Shown one piece after another: positions 1 through 11,500 of a DNA stretch of 64,000 nt. The notes under the pieces are model-generated. The model was not told the origin of the DNA, searched no databases, and worked only from the letters and a program-made list of their open reading frames with translations. Source of the stretch: Episyrphus balteatus. Its lineage: Eukaryota > Arthropoda > Insecta > Diptera > Syrphidae. The stretch spans positions 79,918,867 through 79,982,866 of the forward strand of contig NC_079136.1 in assembly GCF_945859705.1 (NCBI RefSeq), written 5' to 3'. The position numbers and the translations under genes are program-made. Position 1 is the stretch's first letter. Every line of letters starts with the position of its first letter.

Positions 1-694
1 CTTGGTTAACGAGATATGACGATTTAAACATTTTTAAAAGTGATTTTCTCCAATCGTGAATTTTTCAACTCCAATTGAATTGTATGCGAAGGATATTGAC
101 TCACAGAGCACAAAAATGTATTTTCTATAAGATTTGGACTTGTAGTTTTGTTTTTAGAGAATTTTGAATTTTGCAAGTTTGATGGTGTTTAGACGCTTGG
201 TTAACGAGATATGACGATTTAAACATTTTTAAAAGTGATTTTCTCCAATCGTGAATTTTTCAACTCCAATTGAATTGTATGCGAAGGATATTGACTCACA
301 GAGCACAAAAATGTATTTTCTATAAGATTTGGACTTGTAGTTTTGTTTTTAGAGAATTTTGAATTTTGCAAGTTTGATGGTGTTTAGACGCTTGGTTAAC
401 GAGATATGACGATTTAAACATTTTAAAAAGTGATTTTCTCCAATCGTGAATTTTTCAACTCCAATTGAATTGTATGGATATCGACTCACAGAGCACAAAA
501 ATGTATTTTCTATAAGATTTGGACTTGTAGTTTTGTTTTTAGAGAATTTTGAATTTTGCAAGTTTGATGGTGTTTAGACGCTTGGTTAACGAGATATGAC
601 GATTTAAACATTTTAAAAAGTGATTTTCTCCAATCGTGAATTTTTCAACTACAATTGAATTGTATGCGAAGGATATCGACTCACAGAGCACAAA
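1..694. repeat. 195-bp satellite, block 1 (flanking subfamily)
   Basis: Tandem monomers begin at 1, 196, 391 and 581, counted from the motif CTTGGTTAACGAG. Spacing is 195 bp, except for one 190-bp monomer that lacks GCGAA near 475. These copies belong to a subfamily with GATGG before TGTTTAGACG and CTATAAGATTT after AATGTATTTT, unlike most of the window. The block ends mid-monomer at the hAT insertion. The last 8 bp, 687-694 (AGCACAAA), are the left target duplication. No coding potential is credible; frames of 70-86 codons here follow the repeat. Confidence 0.97.
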
Positions 695-707
695 CAGTGG
701 CGTAGCT
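695..707 (+). repeat. hAT left terminal inverted repeat
   Basis: CAGTGGCGTAGCT; pairs with 8539-8551 with one mismatch (position 11). Confidence 0.9.
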
Positions 708-1116
708 GCTGCTGTATCAGCTGTATCAATGTAACAGGGCCCCCGAATTATAGGAGCCCCCAAGAGACCAGAGCACAAGACGTTTATAAAAAAATTCACA
801 TAAATCTATAAACCTCAAATAGAACTTGATTATAATAGAGGAGGGGTATTGGGGGGTCAAATTACCCCAAATCAATTTTAGCCTATTTCCGATTATCGTA
901 TCGGAAGTAGGCTAATAAATAGAAAAATATAAATAAAAAAGTTCTGGAGGGTCCACCCTCCAGAATCATGCCACACAAAACTAGCAAAGGATGGCTCTGA
1001 AAACCCTACCAATCTGACTTTGTTTATCAAGAAAAAAAAAAAAAACTTAAAACACCACACTACTAAACAAAAAAGGAAATAGAATTAAACATTTCTGCGG
1101 GAGGATCATATTTTGC
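708..1116. other. hAT 5' subterminal non-coding region with two hairpins
   Basis: No gene is seen. The first part carries GGGCCCCC-type G/C runs, which recur in the 3' subterminal region near 8524. Two strong hairpins follow. At 879-914, TAGCCTA and TTCCGAT pair with ATCGGAA and TAGGCTA. At 942-965, TTCTGGAGGG pairs with CCCTCCAGAA around a 4-nt loop. Subterminal hairpins and repeats are common transposase-binding or structural parts of DNA transposons, but that role is inferred here. Confidence 0.55.
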
Positions 1117-1153
1117 TATAAATAGGGCCACACACCACTCACAATATTCAGTT
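1117..1153 (+). promoter_or_regulatory. TATA/initiator core promoter inside the hAT element
   Basis: TATAAATA at 1117-1124 is followed, with normal fly spacing, by TCAGTT at 1148-1153, a match to the arthropod initiator. The predicted start A is at 1150, 33 bp from the first T of the TATA box. No good DPE is seen at +28. This is probably the leftover transposase promoter or a captured host promoter. If active it would transcribe the whole minisatellite. Confidence 0.6.
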
Positions 1154-1202
1154 TGGCTGCAGTCGTCAACGAAATAACATCGACAGTCAGCTCCTGGCAC
1201 CG

Positions 1203-1208
1203 GTAAGT
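1203..1208 (+). other. Candidate 5' splice donor just upstream of the minisatellite
   Basis: The hexamer GTAAGT, preceded by CCG, is a strong donor match. It lies about 53 nt downstream of the predicted start at 1150, so 1150-1202 would be a short non-coding first exon (no ATG in it) and the 14-bp array would lie in the intron. No matching acceptor or second exon was identified. Confidence 0.45.
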
Positions 1209-1213
1209 GTGAC

Positions 1214-2897
1214 TCTTGGGACATGTCTCATGGGATATGTCTCATGAGACATGTCTCATGAGAAATGTCTCATAGTACATGTCTCATTAGACATGGGATA
1301 TGTCTCATATCTCATGAGCCATTTCTCATGAGACATTTCTCATGAGAAATGTCTCATGACATTTCTCTCGAGATATTTCTCTCCAGACATTTCTCTCAAA
1401 ACATTTCTCTCGAGACATTTCTCTCGAGACATTTATCATGAGACATTTCTCTCGAGACATTTCTCTCTAAACATTTCTCTCGAGACATTTCTCTCGAGAC
1501 ATTTCTCTCGAGACATTTCTCTCGAGACATTTCTCTCGAGACATTTATCATGAGACATTTCTCTCGAGACATTTCTCTCGAGACATTTCTCTCGAGACAT
1601 TTCTCTCGAGACATTTCTCTCGAGACATTTCTCCCGAAACACTTCTTTGGAGACATTTCTCTCCAGACATTTCTCTCCAGACATTTCTCTCGAGGCATTT
1701 ATCTTGAGACATTGATCATGAGAAATTTCTATTGAGACATTTCTCTTGAGAAATTTCTCTTGAGACATTTCTCTTGAGACATTTCTCTGGAGACATTTCT
1801 CTTGAGACATTTCTCTTGAGACATTTCTCTTGAGACATTTCTCTTGAGACATTTCTCTCAAAACATTTATCTAGAGACATTTATCTAGCGAAATTTATCT
1901 AGCGACATTTATATAGAGACATTTAACTAGCGACATTTAGCTAGCGACTTTTATCTAGAGACATTTATGTAGCGACATTTATCTAGAGACATTTATCTAG
2001 AGACATTTATCTAGAGACATTTATCTAGAGACATTTATCTATCGACATTTATCTATCCACATTTATCTATCCACATTTATCTATCCACATTTATCAATCC
2101 ACATTTATCAATCCACATTTATCTATCGATATTTAACTATCTAGAGACATTTATCTAGCAACATTTATCTATTCACATTTATCTTTCCACATTTATCAAT
2201 CCACATTTATCTATCCACATTTATCGATCCTAATTTATCAATCCACATTTATCTATCCACATTTATCTATCGACATTTATCTTGAGACATTTATCTATCC
2301 ACATTTATCTATCGACATTTATCTTGAGACATTTATCTGTCGACATTTATCTGTCGACATTTATCAATCCACATTTATCTATCCACAATTATCAATCCAC
2401 ATTTATCTATCCACATTTATCTATCGACATTTATCTTGAGACATTTATCAATCCACATTTATCTATCGACATTTATCTATCGACATTTATCTTGAGACAT
2501 TTATCTTGAGACATTTATCTGTCGACATTTATCTGTCGACATTTATCAATCCACATTTATCAATCCACATTTATCTATCCACATTTATCGGTCCACATTT
2601 ATCAATCCACATTTATCTATCCACATTTATCAATCCACATTTATCTATCCACATTTATCTATCGACATTTATCTTGAGACATTTATCTGTAGACATTTAT
2701 CGATCCACATTTATCTATCCAAATTTATCGATCCACATTTATCAATCCACATTTATTTATCCACATCACATTTATCTATCCACATTTATCAATCGACATT
2801 TATCTTGAGACATTTATCTATCCACATTTATCAATCCACATTTATCGATCCACATTTTTCTATCCACATTTACCAATCCACATTTATCTATCCACAT
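1214..2897. repeat. 14-bp minisatellite, part 1 (gradient of unit sequence)
   Basis: About 120 tandem units of 14 bp that change steadily along the array. Near 1225-1350 the unit is ATGTCTCATGAGAC, with palindromic joints. Near 1370-1700 it is ACATTTCTCTCGAG, near 1735-1860 ACATTTCTCTTGAG, near 1865-2040 ACATTTATCTAGAG. From about 2040 it is ACATTTATC followed by TATCC, AATCC or GATCC. The unit has no stop codon in any forward frame, and because 14 is not a multiple of 3 every frame translates into the same 14-residue periodic peptide over 42 bp. Long open frames here are therefore not evidence of genes. Confidence 0.95.
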
Positions 2898-2899
2898 TA

Positions 2900-3552
2900 G
2901 GGTGGTCCAATTTTTTGGTTTTTACATTTCCGTTGTTCCCCACTCAAAAATTGGTTGCATATGTGTTTTGTATTACACACGTGAAATTTCAGCTTTTTAG
3001 GTGAAGTATAAGTGGGCGCTCAACAGGCTCAAAGTTTTTGCTCAGATGCTGGTATAGCTGGGTCCTCATGCCTAGTAATTAACTCTTGTTTTGATTTATC
3101 AAGTGAATTAAGTTGTGATGTGGTAAAGTTTTTCATAAAAAACCAATAGTTAAGTGATATTTTCACAGATAATAATTTTTGCTCATTTAAATTCGTCTAA
3201 GTATTTTTTGCTTTAAGTTATCAAAACAGAATTAATCAATGAAATACGAGCTAGTGACTCAAAACCAAAGAAACGTGAAAATCATTTACTTGGTTGTCGG
3301 GAACATGCGTGCTTATCATGTTTAATCCAAATTGCAACCTCAAGCCAAGTCCTAATACGATATAATCAGATATTAAGGGTAAGGTAAGGGTAACAAAGTC
3401 TAATATTCCAAAGCTGATGAGCGCCCTCTTCCTTTTAGTTTTGAAGGCTAAAACTTTCAGCATATGATGGTATTGAAGTCTGTAGCAAAATAATGGGTGG
3501 GGAACTAATGAATTATATGGTTTATTTTTTTGCCTTATAACGTGGACCACAC
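2900..3552. mobile_element. TA-flanked miniature element with long diverged inverted ends
   Basis: A 653-bp non-repetitive block interrupts the minisatellite. It begins GGGTGGTCCA and ends TGGACCACAC, flanked by TA on both sides (2898-2899 and 3553-3554). The inverted similarity continues inward for about 130 bp with gaps: GTTCCCCAC and its complement, and GGGCGCTCA near 3014 against TGAGCGCCC near 3418. A TA duplication fits the IS630/Tc1/mariner group; a 3-bp site (TTA against TAA) is not a perfect direct repeat, so PIF/Harbinger is less likely. The 103-codon minus-strand frame at 3251-3562 crosses the element end and resembles no known protein, so it is not called. Confidence 0.65.
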
Positions 3553-3554
3553 TA

Positions 3555-6500
3555 ATCCACATTTATCAATCCACATTTATCTATCCACATTTATCTTGAG
3601 ACATTTATCTGTCGACATTTATCTATCCACATTTATCGATCCACATTTATCTATCCACATTTATCTATCCACATTTATCAATCCTTATTTATCTATCCAC
3701 ATTTATCTATCTACATTTATCGATCCACATTTATCTATCCACATTTATCTATCCACATTTATCTATCCACATTTATCTTGAGACATTTATCTGTCGACAT
3801 TTATCTGTCGACATTTATCGATCCACATTTATCTATCCACATTTATCGATCCACATTTATCAATCCACATTTTTTATCAATCCACATTTATCTATCCACA
3901 TTTATTGGTCCAGATTTATCAATCCACATTTATCTATCCACATTTATCAATCCACATTTATCTATCCACATTTATCAATCCACATTTATCTATCCACATT
4001 TATCTATCGACATTTATCTTGAGACATTTATCTGTCGACATTTATCTGTCGACATTTATCGATCCACATTTATCTATCCACATTTATCGATCCACATTTA
4101 TCAATCCACATTTATTTATCCACATCACATTTATCTATCCACATTTATCTATCGACATTTATCTTGAGACATTTATCTATCCACATTTATCAATCCACAT
4201 TTATCGATCCACATTTATCTATCCACATTTATCAATCCACATTTATCTATCCACATTTATCAATCCACATTTATCTATCCACATTTATCTTGAGACATTT
4301 ATCTGTCGACATTTATCTGTCGACATTTATCGATCCACATTTATCTATCCACATTTATCGATCCACATTTATCTATCCACATTTATCTATCCATATTTAT
4401 CAATCATTATTTATCTATCCACATTTATCTATCCACATTTATCTATCTACATTTATCGATCCACATTTATCTATCCACATTTATCTATCCACATTTATGT
4501 ATCTTGAGACATTTATCTGTCGACATTTATCTGTCGACATTTATCTGTCGACATTTATCTGTCGACATTTATCGATCCACATTTATTTATACACATTTAT
4601 CGATCCACATTTATCAATCCACATTTTTTATCAATCCACATTTATCTTTCCACATTTATCAATCCACATTTATCTATCCACATTTATCGATCCACATTTA
4701 TCTATCCACATTTATCAATCCACATTTATCTATCCACATTTATCAATCCACATTTATCAATCCACATTTATCAATCCACATTTATCAATCCACATTTATC
4801 TATACACATTTATCGATCCACATTTATCTATCCACATTTATCGATCCACATTTATCTATCCACATTTATCGATCCACATTTATCGATCCACATTTATCTA
4901 TCCACATTTATCTATCCACATTTATCAATCCACATTTATCTATCGACATTTATCTATCCACATTTATCAATCCACATTTATCTATCGACATTTATCTATC
5001 CACATTTATCAATCCACATTTATCTTGAGACATTTATCTATCCACATTTATCAATCCACATTTATCGATCCACATTTATCTATCCACATTTATCGATCCA
5101 CATTTATCTATCCACTTTTATCTATCCACATTTATCAATCCTTATTTATCTCTCCACATTTATCTATCCACATTTAACTATTTACATTTATCGATCCACA
5201 TTTATCTATCTACATTTATCTATCCACATTTATCTATCCACATTTATCTTGAGACATTTATCTGTGGACATTTATCTGTCGACATTTATCGATCCACATT
5301 TATCTTTCCACATTTATGGATCCACATTTATCAATCCACATTTTTTATCAATCCACATTTATCAATCCACATTTATCAATCCACATTTATCTATCCACAT
5401 TTATCTATCCACATTTATCAATCCACATTTATCTATCCACATTTATCAATCCACATTTATCTTGAGACATTTATCTGTCGACATTTATCTGTCGACATTT
5501 ATCGATCCACATTTATCAATCCACATTTATCTTGAGACATTTATCAATCCACATTTATCAATCCACATTTATCTATCCACATTTATTGGTTCACATTTAT
5601 CAATCCACATTTATCTATCCACATTTATCAATCCACATTTATCTATCCACATTTATCAATCCACATTTATCAATCCACATTTATCAATCCACATTTATCA
5701 ATCCACATTTATCAATCCACATTTATCTATACACATTTATCGATCAACATTTATCTATCCACATTTATCGATCCACATTTATCTATCCACATTTATCAAT
5801 CCACATTTATCTATCGACATTTATCTATCCACATTTATCAATCCACATTTATCTTGAGACATTTATCAATCCACATTTATCAATCCACATTTATCTATCC
5901 ACATTTATTGGTTCACATTTATCAATCCACATTTATCTATCCACATTTATCAATCCACATTTATCTATCCACATTTATCAATCCACATTTATCTTGAGAC
6001 ATTTATCTATCCACATTTATCTTGAGACATTTATCTGTCGACATTTATCTGTCGACATTTATCGATCCACATTTATCTATCCACATTTATCTATCCACAT
6101 TTATCGATCCACATTTATCAATCCACATTTATTTATCCACATCACATATATCTATCCACATTTATCTATCGACATTTATCTTGAGACATTTATCTATCCA
6201 CATTTATCAATCCACATTTATCGATCCACATTTATCTATCCACTTTTATCAATCCACATTTATCTATCCACATTTATCAATCCACATTTATCTATCCACA
6301 TTTATCTTGAGACATTTATCTGTCGACATTTATCTGTCGACATTTATCGATCCACATTTATCTATCCACATTTATCGATCCACATTTATCTATCCACATT
6401 TATCTATCCACATTTATCAATCCTTATTTATCTATCCACATTTATCTATACACATTTATCCATCTACATTTATCGATCCACATTTATCTATCCACATTTA

Positions 6501-8412
6501 TCTATCCACATTTATGTATCTTGAGACATTTATCTGTCGACATTTATCTGTCGACATTTATCGATCCACATTTATTTATACACATTTATCGATCCACATT
6601 TATCAATCCACATTTTTTATCAATCCACATTTATCTTTCCACATTTATCAATTCACATTTATCTATCCACATTTATCGATCCACATTTATCTATCCACAT
6701 TTATCAATCCTTATTTATCTATCCACATTTATCTATCGACATTTATCTATCCACATTTATCTATCCACATTTATCTATCCACATTTATCTATCCACATTT
6801 ATCGATCCACATTTATCGATCCACATTTATCAATCCACATTTATCTATCCACATTTATCTTTCCACATTTATCGATCCACATTTATCTATTCACATTTAT
6901 CAATCCACATTTATCAATCCACATTTATCAATCCACATTTATCGATCCACATTTATCTATCCACATTTATCTTGAGACATTTATCGATCCACATTTATCA
7001 ATCCACATTTATCTATCCACATTTATCTATCCACATTTATCGATCCACATTTATCTATCCACATTTATCAATCCACATTTATCAATCCACATTTATCAAT
7101 CCACATTTATAAATCCACATTTATCTATACACATTTATCGATCCACATTTATCTATCCACATTTATCGATCCACATTTATCTATCCACATTTATCGATCC
7201 ACATTTATCGATCCACATTTATCTATCCACATTTATCAATCCACATTTATCAATCCACATTTATCGATCCACATTTATCAATCCACATTTATCTATCCAC
7301 ATTTATCAATCCACATTTATCAATCCTTATTTATCTATCCACATTTATCTATCTATCCACATTTATCTATCCACATTTATCTATCCACATTTATCGATCC
7401 ACATTTATCTATCCACATTTATCGATCCACATTTATGAATCCACATTTATCTATCCACATTTATCTATCCACATTTATCTATCCACATTTATCTTTCCAC
7501 ATTTATCAATCCACATTTATCATTTATCACATTATCCACATTTATCTATCCACATTTATCTATCCACATTTATCAATCCTTATTTATCTCTCCACATTTA
7601 TCTATCCACATTTATCTATCTACATTTATCGATCCACATTTATCTATCTACATTTATCGATCCACATTTATCGATCCACTTTTATCTATCCACATTTATC
7701 AATCCACATTTATCTATCCACATTTATCAATCCACATTTATCAATCCACATTTATCTATCCACATTTATCTATCCACATTTATCAATCCACATTTATCAA
7801 TCCACATTTATCAATTCACATTTATCAATCCACATTTATCTATCCACATTTATCGATCCACATTTATCTATCCACATTTATCAATCCACATTTATCTTGA
7901 GACATTTATCTGTCGACATTTATCGATCCACATTTATCTATCCACATTTATCGATCCACATTTATGTATCCACATTTATCTATGCACTTTTATCAATCCT
8001 TATTTATCTATCCACATTTATCTATCCACATTTATCTATCCACATTTATCAATCCACATTTATCTATCCACATTTATCAATCCACATTTATCTATCCACA
8101 TTTATCAATCCACATTTATCTATCCACATTTATCTTGAGACATTTATCTGTCGACATTTATCGATCCACATTTATCTATCCACATTTATCTATCCACATT
8201 TATCTATCCACATTTATCTATCCACATTTATCTATCCACATTTATCTATCCACATTCATCGATCCACATTTATCAATCCACATTTATCTATCCACATTTA
8301 TCTAACCACATTTATCAATCCACATTAATCAATCCACATTTATCAATCCACATTTATCTATCCACATTTATCGATCCACATTTATCTATCCACATTTATC
8401 TATCCACATTTA
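3555..8412. repeat. 14-bp minisatellite, part 2 (ACATTTATCNATCC type)
   Basis: About 345 further units, mostly ACATTTATCTATCC, with AATCC, GATCC, TTGAG and TGTCG endings mixed in. The variants form composite patterns, for example TTGAG followed by two TGTCG units and GATCC. Rare marker joints recur: a CACATCACATTTATC slip near 2764, 4120 and 6135; a T-run expansion near 3869, 4625, 5341 and 6611; and TATGTATCTTGAGAC at about 4497 and 6514. Spacing of about 2.02 kb between the last pair shows that blocks of roughly 144 units were duplicated within the array. The long forward frames have no start context or codon signal of genes. Confidence 0.95.
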
Positions 8413-8538
8413 TCTTACTTCAAATTTCTGCAAAACAGTCGGAACCAATGCAATGTTTTTAAGGCTTAAGGCTGTATCCAAGTCTAGGAGATGAAGGGGG
8501 CCTCCAAGAAAATGTGGATACAGGGCCCCCAAAGGGCT
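8413..8538. other. hAT 3' subterminal region
   Basis: Non-repetitive sequence between the end of the minisatellite and the right terminal repeat. It contains GGGGGCC and CAGGGCCCCC runs, the latter shared with the 5' subterminal region near 734. No coding sequence is seen. Confidence 0.6.
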
Positions 8539-8551
8539 AGTTACGCCACTG
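8539..8551 (-). repeat. hAT right terminal inverted repeat
   Basis: AGTTACGCCACTG, inverted partner of 695-707. It is followed directly by the right target duplication AGCACAAA at 8552-8559. Confidence 0.9.
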
Positions 8552-11500
8552 AGCACAAAAATGTATTTTCTATAAGATTTGGACTTGTAGTTTTGTTTTT
8601 AGAGAATTTTGAATTTTGCAAGTTTGATGGTGTTTAGACGCTTGGTTAACGAGATATGACGATTTAAACATTTTTAAAAGTGATTTTCTCCAAACGTGAA
8701 TTTTTCAACTCCAATTGAATTGTATGCGAAGGATATCGACTCACAGAGCACAAAAATGTATTTTCTATAAGATTTGGACTTGTAGTTTTGTTTTTAGAGA
8801 ATTTTGAATTTTGCAAGTTTGATGGTGTTTAGACGCTTGGTTAACGAGATATGACAATTTAAACATTTTTAAAAGTGATTTTCTCCAAACGTGAATTTTT
8901 CAACTCCAATTGAATTGTATGCGAAGGATATCGACTCACAGAGCACAAAAATGTATTTTTTATAAGTTTTGGACTTGTAGTTTTGTTTTTAGAGAATTTT
9001 GAATTTTGCAAGTTTGATGGTGTTTAGACGCTTGGTTAACGAGATATGACGATTTAAACATTTTTAAAAGTGATTTTCTCCAAACGTGAATTTTTCAACT
9101 CCAATTGAATTGTATGCGAAGGATATCGACTCACAGAGCACAAAAATGTATTTTCTATAAGATTTGGACTTGTAGTTTTGTTTTTAGAGAATTTTGAATT
9201 TTGCAAGTTTGATGGTGTTTAGACGCTTGGTTAACGAGATATGACAATTTAAACATTTTTAAAAGTGATTTTCTCCAAACGTGAATTTTTCAACTCCAAT
9301 TGAATTGTATGCGAAGGATATCGACTCACAGAGCACAAAAATGTATTTTTTATAAGTTTTGGACTTGTAGTTTTGTTTTTAGAGAATTTTGAATTTTGCA
9401 AGTTTGATGGTGTTTAGACGCTTGGTTAACGAGATATGACGATTTAAACATTTTTAAAAGTGATTTTCTCCAAACGTGAATTTTTCAACTCCAATTGAAT
9501 TGTATGCGAAGGATATCGACTCACAGAGCACAAAAATGTATTTTTTATAAGTTTTGGACTTGTAGTTTTGTTTTTAGAGAATTTTGAATTTCGCAAGTTT
9601 GATGGTTTTTAGACTCTTGGTCAACGAGATATGACGATTTAAACATTTTTTAAAGTGATTTTCTCCAAACGTGAATTTTTCAACTCCAATTGAATTGTAT
9701 GCGAAGGATATCGACTCACAGAGCACAAAAATGTATTTTTATAAGTTTTGGACTTGTAGTTTTGTTTTTAGAGAATTTTGAATTTTGCAAGTTTCATAGT
9801 GTTTAGACGCTTGGTTAACGAGATATGACGATTTAAACATTTTTAAAAGTGATTTTCTCCAAACGTGAATTTTTCAACTCCAATTGAATTGTATGCGAAG
9901 GATATCGACTCACAGAGCACAAAAATGTATTTTTTATAAGTTTTGGACTTGTAGTTTTGTTTTTAGAGAATTTTGAATTTTGCAAGTTTCATAGTGTTTA
10001 GACGCTTGGTTAACGAGATATGACGATTTAAACATTTTTAAAAGTGATTTTCTCCAAACGTGAATTTTTCAACTCCAATTGAATTGCATGCGAAGGATAT
10101 CGACTCACAGAGCACAAAAATGTATTTTTTATAAGTTTTGGACTTGTAATTTTGTTTTTAGAGAATTTTGAATTTTGCAAGTTTCATAGTGTTTAGACGC
10201 TTGGTTAACGAGATATGACGATTTAAACATTTTTAAAAGTGATTTTCTCCAAACGTGAATTTTTCAACTCCAATTGAATTGTATGCGAAGGATATCGACT
10301 CACAGAGCACAAAAATGTATTTTTTATAAGTTTTGGACTTGTAGTTTTGTTTTTAGAGAATTTTGAATTTTGCAAGTTTCATAGTGTTTAGACGCTTGGT
10401 TAACGAGATATGACGATTTAAACATTTTTAAAAGTGATTTTCTCCAAACGTGAATTTTTCAACTCCAATTGAATTGTATGCGAAGGATATCGACTCACAG
10501 AGCACAAAAATGTATTTTTTATAAGTTTTGGACTTGTAGTTTTGTTTTTAGAGAATTTTGAATTTTGCAAGTTTCATAGTGTTTAGACGCTTGGTTAACG
10601 AGATATGACGATTTAAACATTTTTAAAAGTGATTTTCTCCAAACGTGAATTTTTCAACTCCAATTGAATTGTATGCGAAGGATATCGACTCACAGAGCAA
10701 CAAAAGTTTTGGACTTGTAGTTTTGTTTTTAGAGAATTTTGAATTTTGCAAGTTTCATAGTGTTTAGACGCTTGGTTAACGAGATATGACGATTTAAACA
10801 TTTTTAAAAGTGATTTTCTCCAAATGTGAATTTTTCAACTCCAATTGAATTGTATGCGAAGGATATCGACTCACAGAGCACAAAAATGTATTTTTTATAA
10901 GTTTTGGACTTGTAGTTTTGTTTTTAGAGAATTTTGAATTTTGCAAGTTTCATAGTGTTTAGACGCTTGGTTAACGAGATATGACGATTTAAACATTTTT
11001 AAAAGTGATTTTCTCCAAACGTGAATTTTTCAACTCCAATTGAATTGTATGCGAAGGATATCGACTCACAGAGCACAAAAATGTATTTTTTATAAGTTTT
11101 GGACTTGTAGTTTTGTTTTTAGAGAATTTTGAATTTTGCAAGTTTCATAGTGTTTAGACGCTTGGTTAACGAGATATGACGATTTAAACATTTTTAAAAG
11201 TGATTTTCTCCAACTGTGAATTTTTTAACTCCAATTGAATTGTATGCGAAGGATATCGACTCACAGAGCACAAAAATGTATTTTTTATAAGTTTTGGACT
11301 TGTAGTTTTGTTTTTAGAGAATTTTGAATTTTGCAAGTTTCATAGTGTTTAGACGCTTGGTTAACGAGATATGACGATTTAAACATTTTTAAAAGTGATT
11401 TTCTCCAAATGTGAATTTTTTAACTCCAATTGAATTGTATGCGAAGGATATCGACTCACAGAGCACAAAAATGTATTTTTTATAAGTTTTGGACTTGTAG

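Larger units (their letters stand above)
695..8551. mobile_element. Non-autonomous hAT-type transposon loaded with a 14-bp minisatellite
   Basis: The element is 7,857 bp. It begins CAGTGGCGTAGCT (695-707) and ends AGTTACGCCACTG (8539-8551), a 13-bp terminal inverted repeat with one mismatch. AGCACAAA lies directly on both sides (687-694 and 8552-8559), an 8-bp target duplication. The hAT superfamily is known for 8-bp duplications and CAG-type short inverted repeats. Removing the element and one duplication joins 114 and 81 bp into an exact 195-bp satellite monomer, so the boundaries are firm. No transposase is visible. The inside holds two short subterminal regions, a promoter-like start, about 6.5 kb of 14-bp repeats and one nested miniature element. 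It must have relied on a transposase supplied elsewhere. Assignment to hAT rests on termini and duplication length only; other superfamilies with 8-bp duplications are less likely given the termini. Confidence 0.9.

Noticed and set aside
2898..3554. PIF/Harbinger origin for the miniature element in the minisatellite
   Set aside because: The 3-bp flanks read TTA on the left and TAA on the right, which is not a direct repeat; a 2-bp TA duplication fits better.
1356..8328. More than a dozen long open frames (up to 337 codons) on the plus strand, and two on the minus strand near 1396-1861
   Set aside because: They are translations of the 14-bp repeat, which lacks stops in these frames. The peptides repeat every 14 residues and have no start context or domain.
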